From Archangium sp. (GTDB taxonomy: Bacteria; Myxococcota; Myxococcia; Myxococcales; Myxococcaceae), in contig JAEUJR010000156.1 of NCBI GenBank assembly GCA_016793585.1, forward strand, positions 1 to 25,577: DNA of 25,577 nt. The letters are read 5' to 3'. Numbering within the stretch: position 1 is the stretch's first letter; every line of letters begins with the position of its first letter. Below are positions 17,645 through 25,431 of the stretch, in pieces. The notes beneath the pieces are model-generated. The model searched no databases and was not told the DNA's origin. It saw only the letters and a program-made list of their open reading frames with translations. A program made the position numbers and the translations under genes.

Positions 17645-19275
17645 CAGAACTTGTACCCCGCGGCAGCCCAGCCACCGACGTAGCCCATCGGGCGCATCGC
17701 GCCGTCGACGGTCAACACGGTGAGCATCGGCTGCAGGTTCAAGGAGAACTCCCAACGGGACCCGAACGTCACGGCGCCACCCAACCACGCGCCCGGCATC
17801 AGCGAGAACGCAGTCTGCTGCCCGGAATAGGCCGGCAAAGAGAATGACCGCTGAACCCAGAGTCCGGCCACACGGGGGCCGGCCCAGAACGAGAGCGCAC
17901 GCCAACGCCACGTCCACGCGAGCGAAAGACCGCCTTGCCCGCTCACCCACGTGAAGGGAACCGGCGCACCTCCACCCAGCTGAAGCGCCGAGGCCCCACC
18001 AAAGCCGCTGCCGTCGAGCTCGACGGCGAAGCGGGAGCCGAAGACGCGGTCGAACCGAAGCGAGGCGCCCACGTTCGCCCCGCCGGGCATGACCTCGTCG
18101 CGGCTCTTCTGGTCGACGAACGCAAAGCCACCCGCCAGCAGCGAGAGGGCGACGTTGGGCTCGGCGCGATCGACCAGCTCCTGCACGTCGAGCCGCTGCC
18201 CCACCTCGAGCGCCACCTCTTCCCGCACCAGCAGGTCGGGCCCCTTCGTCAGCTCGACGACGTGGCGGCCCGCAGCGACCGCAGCTCCGCCAGGCAGCTC
18301 GGTGCGCTCTTCGCCGTCGACCTTCAGCGCGAACCCGTCGAGCCGCTGGGCGTACGAGAACAGCTCGGGCTTGCCTTCGCGGCTGATGGCACCCGAGAGG
18401 ATGATGGGATCGGCGCCGACCTCGATGATCTCGGCCGACGGGCGCTGGCGGCCGTTCGAGAAGGCCCACGTCTTTCTGCGCGCCCAGTCGTGCGCCTCGG
18501 TCGCCGTCACGGCGCCGTCGCCGTTGCGATCGCCCAGGCCCGAGAGCGCCTCGACGAGGAAGTGCGTGTAGACGTCGTTCTGAAGCCCTTCGTCTTCGCG
18601 CGCCGGCTCGCCAAAGTCGCTCGCCGAGAGCACCATGGCGGCGCGTGACGACTCTTCGAGCGGCCGCACCGGGCCCTTGAGCGACGCGAGCTCTCTCGAC
18701 ACGTCTTCGGTGAGCAGCGACTTGCCGCCGCCCGAGTGACAGGTGGCCAGCACCAGCACGCGACGCTTCGAGGGCACGGTGCCGAAGGCCTGCTGCAGCT
18801 CGGCGATCGACAGCGCGGTCTGCGCAGGGTGGGTGAAGTCGGCATCGCTGGTGACGAGGTACCGCGAGAGCTCGCCGCGGCCGTCACGCGCGAGCGTTCC
18901 GTGGGCCGAGACGTAGAGCACCACGATGTCGTCGGGGCGGGTCGCCTGCGCGGCCAGCGCGTGCACCGCGTCGAGCAGCGCGGCCTTCGTCGTCTGCGCC
19001 TCGGTCAACAGCGTGGTGACCGACTGGTACCGCCCCCCGAGTGGATCGCGGAGCACCCGCGCGACGTCCTCCACGTCCTTCGAGGCGAACTGCAGGGCAC
19101 GCCAGCGCTCATCGGCCGCGCGCGAGATGCCGACCACCAGCGCGAACCGCCGCGCCTCGAAGGCCGAGTCGGCCTGCCCCTTCTTGAGCGACACCACCAC
19201 CGCGCCGCCCTTTTCGAGCGACGTGTGCGCGCACGAGAGCGCGAGACACACGGTGGTGATGAGCAGACGAGTCAC
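17644..19275 (-). CDS. Caspase-family (C14-like) lipoprotein with EF-hand loop, PEGA-like and barrel-like segments
   Basis: 543 residues from a GTG overlapping the upstream stop (GTGA). Lipobox L-A-L-S-C (Cys15). Caspase-fold domain about 43-245: FALVVGIS first strand, catalytic His125 in VLYVSAHGTL, catalytic Cys179 in VLVLATCHSGGG. Both members of the dyad are present, so it should be an active cysteine peptidase, probably of the Arg/Lys-specific metacaspase-like group. Next is a perfect 12-residue EF-hand loop (DRNGDGAVTATE, 249-260), then a PEGA-like beta segment (about 313-365), then 170 residues of aromatic/Gly-rich amphipathic strands ending GYKF (373-543), as in an outer-membrane barrel. 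The caspase would therefore face the periplasm or cell surface. It is third in an operon with an ECF sigma and its anti-sigma, suggesting regulated proteolysis or a stress-induced effector. Confidence 0.9.
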   Translation of the reverse strand: MTRLLITTVCLALSCAHTSLEKGGAVVVSLKKGQADSAFEARRFALVVGISRAADERWRALQFASKDVEDVARVLRDPLGGRYQSVTTLLTEAQTTKAALLDAVHALAAQATRPDDIVVLYVSAHGTLARDGRGELSRYLVTSDADFTHPAQTALSIAELQQAFGTVPSKRRVLVLATCHSGGGKSLLTEDVSRELASLKGPVRPLEESSRAAMVLSASDFGEPAREDEGLQNDVYTHFLVEALSGLGDRNGDGAVTATEAHDWARRKTWAFSNGRQRPSAEIIEVGADPIILSGAISREGKPELFSYAQRLDGFALKVDGEERTELPGGAAVAAGRHVVELTKGPDLLVREEVALEVGQRLDVQELVDRAEPNVALSLLAGGFAFVDQKSRDEVMPGGANVGASLRFDRVFGSRFAVELDGSGFGGASALQLGGGAPVPFTWVSGQGGLSLAWTWRWRALSFWAGPRVAGLWVQRSFSLPAYSGQQTAFSLMPGAWLGGAVTFGSRWEFSLNLQPMLTVLTVDGAMRPMGYVGGWAAAGYKF

Positions 19276-20000
19276 GGATCGACCAGCACCTCGACGCGCC
19301 CGACCGACAAGGGCGACGACGATGAGGCTATCGCTTCCAACGCCTGAGCGGCATCGAAGGGCACGTCATGCGCAATCACCCAGACCGTGACCGCGCCCTG
19401 CTCGTCTTCGAGGTTGACGCCGAACAGCCCCGACTCCTGCTCGAGCTGGTTGGAGCCGTGCTTCACGCGCAGCTGCGCCAGCTCTTCAGGCAGCTCCTTG
19501 CCGCGTTGCAGGAACACCCGCGCGGGCCCGTCGACGGGCGAGGTGACCCGGAACGCCAGGGTCGACCCTTTCGGCACACGGCCTGATTCGGGCAGCTGCT
19601 CGAAGGCGCCCGAGTCGGTCTGCCGAGCCGCGATCACCGGCATGTAGTCGCGGCCGTCACCCTTGAGTCCCGGAGCGGTCTGCTGGTGGGCGCCGCGCAC
19701 CGCGAGCAGCGTTCCACTGGCGAGCACGGCCAGGCCTGCAGCGAGCGCGAGCCACGCGACGGGTGACGACTTCGGCGCTTTGAGCACCTTCGCCCGCAGC
19801 CGTCGCCAGCCCAGCTCGTCGAGCGGCGCCGACCTCGGCGAGAGGCCCAGCAGCAGGCGGTCGACCTCACCGTCGAGCTCGGGCCGGCTCGCGATGAACG
19901 CGTCGCAGACGTCACAGCCCTCTTTGAGGTGGTCGAGCATCGAGCGGGCCGAGGCGGGGTCGCTCCAGAGGCGCTGCCAGGTGGCTTCGTCGAGGTGCAT
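19272..20000 (-). CDS. Membrane anti-sigma factor-like protein with DUF4384-like outer domain
   Basis: 242 residues. The cytoplasmic N-terminus has a zinc-finger-like H24-x4-C29-x2-C32; the canonical anti-sigma form is H-x3-C-x2-C, so the spacing is one residue longer. One transmembrane helix follows (about 80-102, VAWLALAAGLAVLASGTLLA). The extracytoplasmic part (105-242) has RVPKGSTLAFRVTSPVDGPA and later GAVTVWVIAHDVPFDAAQAL, the pattern of DUF4384-type domains that in other bacteria are often fused to caspase domains. It begins one base after the sigma-factor stop and overlaps the caspase start by four bases. It should hold the sigma factor at the membrane and sense an envelope signal. 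Confidence 0.85.
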   Translation of the reverse strand: MHLDEATWQRLWSDPASARSMLDHLKEGCDVCDAFIASRPELDGEVDRLLLGLSPRSAPLDELGWRRLRAKVLKAPKSSPVAWLALAAGLAVLASGTLLAVRGAHQQTAPGLKGDGRDYMPVIAARQTDSGAFEQLPESGRVPKGSTLAFRVTSPVDGPARVFLQRGKELPEELAQLRVKHGSNQLEQESGLFGVNLEDEQGAVTVWVIAHDVPFDAAQALEAIASSSSPLSVGRVEVLVDP

Positions 20001-20001
20001 G

Positions 20002-20577
20002 TCAGACCTTCCCCGCGAGGACGCGAAGGGTGAGTTCTCGTTTCACGCGCGCGCGGAACCGCTCGAGCCGCATGGTGATGGCGCTCTTGCCCACGCCCAG
20101 CTTCTCGGCGATCTCCCGCGCCGACAACTGGCCATCGACGTAGAAGAGCCGCACCGTCTCTTTCTCGGGCCCCTCGGGGAGCCGCTCGATGAGGTCGCGA
20201 ACGACGGCGATGTCGACCTCGAGGGCGAGCGAGTCGGGAAACGGCGGCACCGCGTCGAGCGCCTCACCCGAGTACTCGGCCATGGTGCGGTCCTCCGTCG
20301 AGCGTTTGCTCAGCGCGGTCTTCGCGCGGTTGCGGGCAATGGCGTACAGCCACGCCTCGAACGACGCCGGCGTGCTCAGCGTCCCAAGAGACTTGAAGGC
20401 GCGGGTGAAGGTGTCCTGCACGATGTCCTCTCGCTCGTCGAAGTCGAGCGCCGCAAACGCCTCGAGCAGACGAACGACCCCCGGTCGAAAACGCTCGTAG
20501 AGCGCTCGATACGCCGACTCTTCACCGCGTCGGGCGGCGTCGATGTGCCCACCGGGGTCTTTCATTCCCTCGTTCAC
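20002..20577 (-). CDS. ECF-type RNA polymerase sigma factor
   Basis: 191 residues. Sigma region 2 covers about 21-88 (DFDEREDIVQDTFTRAFKSL and SFEAWLYAIARNRAKT). Region 4 covers about 124-182 with its helix-turn-helix (LSAREIAEKLGVGKSAITMR). There is no region 1 or 3, as expected for an ECF sigma factor. The GTG at 20577 is chosen because GGAGGT lies seven bases upstream; the ATG four codons later has GAGGGA directly abutting it, too close to serve it. It heads the four-gene operon ending at 17012. It probably directs transcription of its own operon and envelope genes when released from the anti-sigma. No clear ECF -35/-10 pair was found in the 129-base divergent gap. Confidence 0.94.
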   Translation of the reverse strand: MNEGMKDPGGHIDAARRGEESAYRALYERFRPGVVRLLEAFAALDFDEREDIVQDTFTRAFKSLGTLSTPASFEAWLYAIARNRAKTALSKRSTEDRTMAEYSGEALDAVPPFPDSLALEVDIAVVRDLIERLPEGPEKETVRLFYVDGQLSAREIAEKLGVGKSAITMRLERFRARVKRELTLRVLAGKV

Positions 20578-20584
20578 TGACGAG

Positions 20585-20590
20585 ACCTCC
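20585..20590 (-). promoter_or_regulatory. Shine-Dalgarno (GGAGGT) deciding the sigma-factor start
   Basis: GGAGGT on the minus strand, seven bases before GTG 20577. It is the strongest ribosome site in the window and fixes the start of the ECF sigma gene. Confidence 0.8.
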
Positions 20591-20603
20591 ACGACCCCCT
20601 GGC

Positions 20604-20628
20604 GGCCACAGAACGCCCCGTCGTGGCC
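20604..20628. repeat. Inverted repeat GGCCAC/GTGGCC in the divergent promoter region
   Basis: GGCCAC (20604-20609) and GTGGCC (20623-20628) are separated by 13 bases between the sigma operon and the Cys-rich lipoprotein gene. A third GTGGCC copy is at 20656-20661. The dyad could be an operator shared by the two divergent promoters. Short GC-rich repeats arise easily by chance here. Confidence 0.25.
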
Positions 20629-20706
20629 AACAACCGAGGAGCCGGGTCGAACCCTGTGGCCGACCGCGCGCCGCCAGGTGCGCCCTCCCAAGGAACCCCC
20701 ACCCCC

Positions 20707-22512
20707 ATGCGCCACCTCTTTCTTCCCGTGCTCTGCGCCTTCCTCTGGTCTGCCTGTACTTGCAATAACGTCGTGGTCGACCCGACGACGCCCGATGGCA
20801 GCACCGCTGGCGGAGACGGCTCGACGGCCGGCGGCGCTTCGGCGGGCGGCGACGCAACGGCAGGTGGCGACACCGGAGGCGGCTTCATCGCGGGCGGCGG
20901 GGCGGCGGGCGGTGTGGTGGCGTGTGGTGCAACCGGCCAGGCCTGCTGCGCCGGCAACGTCTGCAATGGAGCGAACGCAGCCTGTCGCAACAACCTCTGT
21001 ACTCCGTGTGGCGGTGCGGGGCAGGCGTGTTGCCCCGGCCGTCAATGCAGTGGCGCGAACCTGATCTGCAGTGGGCAGGGCGCTGCCGGCCTCTGCGCAC
21101 CGTGCGGGGGTGCGGGAGAGACGTGCTGCGCGGCCCAGTCGTGCAACGCGGGCGGCTGTTGCGTCGGCAATGCCTGCGTCACGCCGGGCGCCAGCTGCCC
21201 AACGCTCGGAGGAACCTGCGCCAACGGCAGCTGCGGTCAGTGCGGCGGGTTGAGCCAGACGTGCTGCCCTGGAGGCACCTGCACGGCCGGTGGCGTGGTC
21301 TGCACAGCGGGTGGAACGAACTGCGCGGCGTGCGGGGGCGCCAATCAACCGTGCTGCGCCAACGCCACCTGCACCGCCGCAGGCACGGTGTGCTCCGGTG
21401 GCTCGTGCGCTCCGTGCGGCGGCCCGGGCCAGGCGTGCTGCGCGGGCGACGTGTGCGGAGCGAACACGACCTGTCGTGGCGGGCAGTGCCAACAGTGCGG
21501 AGCGCCGGGCCAGCAATGCTGTGCTGGCGCCACGTGCGCGAGCGGCTGCTGTGACGTCGGCGGAACCAACGCGTGCATCGCCACCGGCCAGCAGTGCGCG
21601 CGCGGCGACCTGTGCCAGCCCTCGGGCCAGTGCGGTGGTTGTGGAGGCGCAGGCCAGCCGTGCTGCGCGGGCTCGATGTGCAACCGGGCGACGCTCGCGT
21701 GCACCGCGGGCACCTGCGCGCCTTGCGGAGGCCCCTTGCAGCCGGCCTGTGGCGGCACCACCTGCGTGGGTGGCGCGTGCAACGACAACGGCACCTGCGT
21801 GCCTGCGGGAGCCACCGGCAGCACCGGCGCGCTCTGCCTCGGCGGCGCCTTCGTGGCGTGCGGCGGGCCAGGTCAGCCGTGCTGCGCGAACTCGACCTGC
21901 TCTGGCGGCGGCTGCTGCGCGGGCACCACCTGCGTCGCGAGCGGAACGACGTGTGGCCCGCTGCTCGGCCAGTGCATGAACGGCGGGTGCTCGACGTGTG
22001 GTGGCTCGGGCCAGCAGTGCTGCAACGGCGGTGGCAACCAGGCCGACTTCTGCACGGGCTCGGGCCTCGCGTGCGGGCAGAACACCTGCTCCATGTGCGG
22101 TGGGCCAGGGCAACCGTGCTGCCCGGGGAACGCCTGCGGCGCGGGCGGCTGCTGCGACAACAACACCAACCGCTGCATCGCCTCGGGAATGATGTGCAGC
22201 GGGCAGACCGGCGTCTGCGCGAACGGTGGCTGTCAGAACGGCGCCTGCGGTCGCCCTGGCCAGCCTGCGTGCGCGGGTGACGTCGCGTGCACGGCGCCCT
22301 TCACCGTCGACGTCGGCGGCCAGTGCGTGGCGTGTGGTGGCGTCGGCCAGCGCTGCTGCAACGGGCGGGGCGGTGACTTCTGCGGGGCCGGAGCGGCGTG
22401 CGGAAACAACAACCAATGCGAAGCGTGTGGAGGCTCGGGCCAGCTCTGTTGTCTCGGCCGCTTCTGCAACGGCGCTGCGGCCTGCCAGGCCGGAAACGGA
22501 CGCTGCCCATGA
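20707..22512 (+). CDS. Lipoprotein with 15 Cys-rich CGGxGQxCC repeats
   Basis: 601 residues from the ATG at 20707; AAGGA lies 12 bases upstream. Signal peptide ending L-W-S-A-C (an unusual lipobox with Trp at -3), then a Gly/Ala/Asp/Thr tether (about 30-75). The rest is 15 units of CGGxGQxCCxGxxC ... C ... CxxC type, about 25-45 residues each. Interleaved with these, four times, is a second unit of the form GCCxGxxCxxxGxxC, in three of the four cases continuing to GxCxNGxC. Only one or two aromatic residues per unit and no catalytic motif are visible; the fold must rest on disulfides. It is probably an exported surface protein. It diverges from the ECF sigma operon and may be one of its targets, which is inference from position only. 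Confidence 0.88.
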   Translation: MRHLFLPVLCAFLWSACTCNNVVVDPTTPDGSTAGGDGSTAGGASAGGDATAGGDTGGGFIAGGGAAGGVVACGATGQACCAGNVCNGANAACRNNLCTPCGGAGQACCPGRQCSGANLICSGQGAAGLCAPCGGAGETCCAAQSCNAGGCCVGNACVTPGASCPTLGGTCANGSCGQCGGLSQTCCPGGTCTAGGVVCTAGGTNCAACGGANQPCCANATCTAAGTVCSGGSCAPCGGPGQACCAGDVCGANTTCRGGQCQQCGAPGQQCCAGATCASGCCDVGGTNACIATGQQCARGDLCQPSGQCGGCGGAGQPCCAGSMCNRATLACTAGTCAPCGGPLQPACGGTTCVGGACNDNGTCVPAGATGSTGALCLGGAFVACGGPGQPCCANSTCSGGGCCAGTTCVASGTTCGPLLGQCMNGGCSTCGGSGQQCCNGGGNQADFCTGSGLACGQNTCSMCGGPGQPCCPGNACGAGGCCDNNTNRCIASGMMCSGQTGVCANGGCQNGACGRPGQPACAGDVACTAPFTVDVGGQCVACGGVGQRCCNGRGGDFCGAGAACGNNNQCEACGGSGQLCCLGRFCNGAAACQAGNGRCP

Positions 22513-22575
22513 CGGGGCTTCGGGCGTCGTTTCGCTGTTGAGTAATGCGTCGCCCTGCCCCACCGTGCAGCCGCG

Positions 22576-23646
22576 ATGGCGCAGCGGTGGTTGTTCTCAG
22601 GCCCGGTCGACACGGCGCTCTTCTTCGGCAGCGCATTGCTGTCGTCGTGCGTCGTGCTGCTCGGCCGTGCGCTCGGGGTCCTGGGTGACGCGCCGTTGTG
22701 GGCGTGGCTCGTCTTCGTGCTGGCCATCGACGTCTCGCACGTGTGGGCCACGCTCTACCGGGTGTACCTCGACAAGGCCGAGGTGCAGCGCCGCCCGCTC
22801 GTCGCCGCCGGAGCGCCGTTGCTCGCCTTCGGCCTCTCGGTCGTCGCGCACTCCATCTCGCCCGCGTTCTTCTGGCGCTGTCTCGCGTACGTCGCGGTGT
22901 GGCACTTCATTCGCCAGCAGTCGGGGTGGATGGTGCTCTACGGCCGCCGCGCGAAGGACGACGAGCGCACCGTGCGATTCGACGAAGCCGTCATCTGGGC
23001 CACCACGCTGGGCCCCGTCGTCTGGTGGCACGCGCACCTGCCGCGGCCGTTCTGGTGGTTCAAGGAGCACGACTTCATCGGCGGACTCCCCGCGTGGGTC
23101 GGCACCGTCGCGCTCGTGGTGCACTTCGCGGTCATCGGAGCGTGGCTCGTGCGGCAGGTGCTGCGGTGGCGAAGAGGCACGCCGCTTCCCGTCGGCAAGC
23201 TGCTGCTGCTCGTCGCCACCTGGGTCGCGTGGTTCGGCGGCATCGTCATCGCGGCCGACGACTTCGCCTTCACGGTGATGAACGTGACGCTGCACGGCGT
23301 GCCGTACCTCGCGTTCCTCTACCGCTACGCCCGGGGCCGAAACGCCGAGCAGGGCTATGGAGCGCTCGGCTTCCTCGTTCGTTTCGGCGTGCCCACGTTC
23401 TTCGGCCTGCTGCTCGTCATCGCGTTCGCCGAGGAGTTCTTGTGGGACACGCTGGTGTGGCACGACCACGCGATGGTGTTCGGTGACTTCGGGTTCGAGC
23501 TGCCCGAGGGCCTGCTGACGCTGGTGGTGCCGCTGCTCTCGTTGCCGCAGACGACGCACTACGTGCTCGATGGCTTCGTGTGGAAGACGAGCACGAACCC
23601 GGGGCTCGGCGCGCGGTTGGGCTGGAGCACGCCTCCACCTGCCTGA
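22576..23646 (+). CDS. Polytopic His-rich integral membrane protein
   Basis: 356 residues with eight or nine predicted transmembrane helices. Histidines recur at membrane-facing motifs: DVSHVW (His55), VWHFIRQQSG (His110), VTLHGVPY (His240), VWHDHAM (His296/298) and PQTTHYVLDGFVWK (His328, Asp332). Multiple conserved-looking His/Asp residues near helix ends are typical of membrane metalloenzymes such as desaturases, hydroxylases or Brp/Blh-type carotenoid oxygenases, but the sequence does not match their full signatures, so the function is left open. No ribosome site is visible before the ATG. It starts 63 bases after the Cys-rich lipoprotein and may share its transcript. Confidence 0.82.
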   Translation: MAQRWLFSGPVDTALFFGSALLSSCVVLLGRALGVLGDAPLWAWLVFVLAIDVSHVWATLYRVYLDKAEVQRRPLVAAGAPLLAFGLSVVAHSISPAFFWRCLAYVAVWHFIRQQSGWMVLYGRRAKDDERTVRFDEAVIWATTLGPVVWWHAHLPRPFWWFKEHDFIGGLPAWVGTVALVVHFAVIGAWLVRQVLRWRRGTPLPVGKLLLLVATWVAWFGGIVIAADDFAFTVMNVTLHGVPYLAFLYRYARGRNAEQGYGALGFLVRFGVPTFFGLLLVIAFAEEFLWDTLVWHDHAMVFGDFGFELPEGLLTLVVPLLSLPQTTHYVLDGFVWKTSTNPGLGARLGWSTPPPA

Positions 23647-23716
23647 CCGGTCGGCAATCGGCTCCCGGCCCGCGCGTCATGGGAACGCGCCCACACGACG
23701 GGCACACGGAGCCACG

Positions 23717-24040
23717 ATGACCTCGAACACGATGCCGCGCTGGGTGGTTGGTCTTCTCGCTGTGGTGGGCGTGGTGGTGCTCGGCCCGCCTGCGCTGGTG
23801 CTGCTCATCGTCGCGCTCGGGCTGCTGCTGAAGCCCGGCGTCATCGCGCTCAAGGTGGGCCTCGTGGTGCTCGCCATCGCCTTCGTCATTCGTGCGCTCT
23901 TCGGCGGCAAACCCGCGAGCCTGCCCCGCCGCGACGTCGAGTCCATCGACGAGATCGCCGCGCGCCTCGAAGCGCGCGAAGCCGAAGAGCGCCGCGCGCT
24001 CGATCGCCAGCTGGCCGAGGCACTGCAGAACCCCCGCTGA
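23717..24040 (+). CDS. Small membrane protein with two helices and C-terminal coiled coil
   Basis: 107 residues. The ATG has GGAG five bases upstream. Two or three closely spaced hydrophobic segments (about 9-36 and 41-62) are followed by a charged helix (SIDEIAARLEAREAEERRAL). The layout resembles small envelope-stress membrane proteins such as PspB/PspC in outline only; I see no family motif. It follows the polytopic gene after 70 bases and abuts, with no gap, the stop codon of the converging lipoprotein gene. Confidence 0.75.
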   Translation: MTSNTMPRWVVGLLAVVGVVVLGPPALVLLIVALGLLLKPGVIALKVGLVVLAIAFVIRALFGGKPASLPRRDVESIDEIAARLEAREAEERRALDRQLAEALQNPR

Positions 24041-24493
24041 TCAGTCGACGCGATCTTCGAGCTGCGGCGCGGCTGTCACCAGCACCTCACGGCGCACGCG
24101 AAATGGAATGCGGCCACCTTCATCGACACCGTACGGCTGCACGTCACCCTTCACGCCGACATCGAGCCAGGTGCTGCCCTCGCGCCAGCCGAGGTGTTTG
24201 TAGACAAGCGGCGCTTCGACCCGGGCGCGACGCCGACCGCCTGCATCGGTGCTCACCTCGGGCGCCTGCACCACGCCTTCGGCGAAGCGACGTGAGCCCA
24301 GCCAGAGTTCCCAGCGAAGGCTCGTCACCCGCGCCACCTCTCGCGGCAGCACGAGCTCGAAGAACAAGTCACCCTGCTCTTCTTTCGGGAACGCGAGCGT
24401 CACGTTCGAGACCTCGAGCGCGCTCGTGACGTCGGCGCGGGGCACGCGGGTGCAGCCAACGAGCAGGGCGAGGGCGACGAGGCAGAGCCGCAT
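24041..24493 (-). CDS. Lipoprotein with LEA14/WHy-like domain
   Basis: 150 residues from the ATG at 24493, chosen because it opens the lipoprotein signal (MRLCLVALALLVGC, Cys14). An upstream in-frame start at 24511 would overlap the kinase gene. The mature part shows a LEA type-2 (WHy) beta-sandwich pattern: LEVSNVTLAFPKEEQGDLFF, then LRWELWLGSRRFAEGVV and RVEAPLVYKHLG. In bacteria such domains occur in periplasmic or outer-membrane lipoproteins, often linked to desiccation or stress, but function is not proven. It lies 10 bases after the kinase gene and is probably cotranscribed. Confidence 0.8.
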   Translation of the reverse strand: MRLCLVALALLVGCTRVPRADVTSALEVSNVTLAFPKEEQGDLFFELVLPREVARVTSLRWELWLGSRRFAEGVVQAPEVSTDAGGRRRARVEAPLVYKHLGWREGSTWLDVGVKGDVQPYGVDEGGRIPFRVRREVLVTAAPQLEDRVD

Positions 24494-24503
24494 CGAAGAA
24501 GAC

Positions 24504-25421
24504 TCAACCACCCAGCAGCGGCGTCAGCGCGTCGACGGTGGTGGGCCAGCCGTTTCGGCGCGCGAGCACCTCGAGCGACTTCGCCATCTCTGACGCGGTC
24601 TGAAACCGCAGCGCGCGGTCGGCCAGGGTGGCGCGGCGAACGATGGCGACGGCCATGTCGGGTGCTTCCTGGTTGTGGAAGTGCACCGACGGCACGCGGC
24701 AGTCGCGCACCTTGTGCATCATCTCCATCTCGTTGTTGCCCGCGAACAGGCGCTGGCCGGTGAAGAGCTCCCAGAGAATGGTGCCCGCCGCGAAGATGTC
24801 GGCGCGGTGGTCGACGGCCTGGCCCAGCACGGCCTCGGGGCTCATGTACGAGATGGTGCCGCGCAGCGCGCCCTGCTCTCCGCGCATCACGCCTTCGACC
24901 TCGGCAACGCCGAAGTCGGTCAGCTTCACGTCACCCGCGACACTCAACAGAATGTTGGCCGGGTTCACGTCACGGTGAACGATGGTGGCGCCGCCTTCGC
25001 CCACCTTCGCACGGTGGATGTAGTCGAGCGCCTTCATCAGGCAGATGCCGATGTACGTCGACGCCGAGAGCGGCATCAGCTGCCCCGCCTGCTTGAACGC
25101 ATCCATCATGTACTGGAGCGTGCGACCGGCCACGAGCTCCTGCACCATGAGGTAGTCGCTGCCCGCCTTGAAGCAGCGGTACGTGCGCACGATGTTCGAG
25201 TGGCGCAGCCGAACGGTCAGCTTCGCTTCGTCGACGAACTGCTTCACCCACGCGGCGTCGTTCCGGTAGCTGGGCAGCAGCCGCTTGATGACGACGTCTT
25301 CGGGCTCACCGGGGCTGCGCTGCGTGTTGGGCCGCGGCTTGGCCTGATAGACCTCGGCCATCCCGCCTACTGCGAGACGACCCACGAGTTGGTAGCCGCC
25401 GAGCTCGGTTTCCTGCGCCAC
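24504..25421 (-). CDS. Cytoplasmic Hanks-type Ser/Thr protein kinase
   Basis: 305 residues from a GTG. It is a kinase domain only, with no transmembrane helix or sensor domain. Gly loop [12 protein letters not shown] (14-25), ATP Lys46 in VVIKRLL, Glu65 in DEAK, catalytic loop [12 protein letters not shown] (148-159) with Asp151 and Asn156, DFG at 169-171, and [10 protein letters not shown] as the activation-segment end. The usual loop Lys (HRDxKPxN) is Asn153, a substitution also seen as Ser in many myxobacterial kinases, so activity is plausible but not certain. A C-terminal helical segment completes the lobe. Its neighbour is a stress-type lipoprotein; the target is unknown. Confidence 0.93.
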   Translation of the reverse strand: MAQETELGGYQLVGRLAVGGMAEVYQAKPRPNTQRSPGEPEDVVIKRLLPSYRNDAAWVKQFVDEAKLTVRLRHSNIVRTYRCFKAGSDYLMVQELVAGRTLQYMMDAFKQAGQLMPLSASTYIGICLMKALDYIHRAKVGEGGATIVHRDVNPANILLSVAGDVKLTDFGVAEVEGVMRGEQGALRGTISYMSPEAVLGQAVDHRADIFAAGTILWELFTGQRLFAGNNEMEMMHKVRDCRVPSVHFHNQEAPDMAVAIVRRATLADRALRFQTASEMAKSLEVLARRNGWPTTVDALTPLLGG

Positions 25422-25431
25422 GTCGGATGAC

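Noticed and set aside
20634..20662. Possible tRNA T-arm (GGGTCGAACCCT)
   Set aside because: Lacks the full GGTTCGAA consensus and no acceptor, D or anticodon arm can be built around it.
20707..22512. Regular GC-rich repeats suggestive of a CRISPR or minisatellite
   Set aside because: Spacing varies, the units differ in third bases and stay in one reading frame. They are Cys-repeat codons.
20578..22563. Upstream extension of the sigma-factor frame to 853 codons
   Set aside because: It is antisense to the Cys-repeat lipoprotein and Ala/Arg-rich. The GGAGGT at 20585-20590 fixes the real start at 20577.
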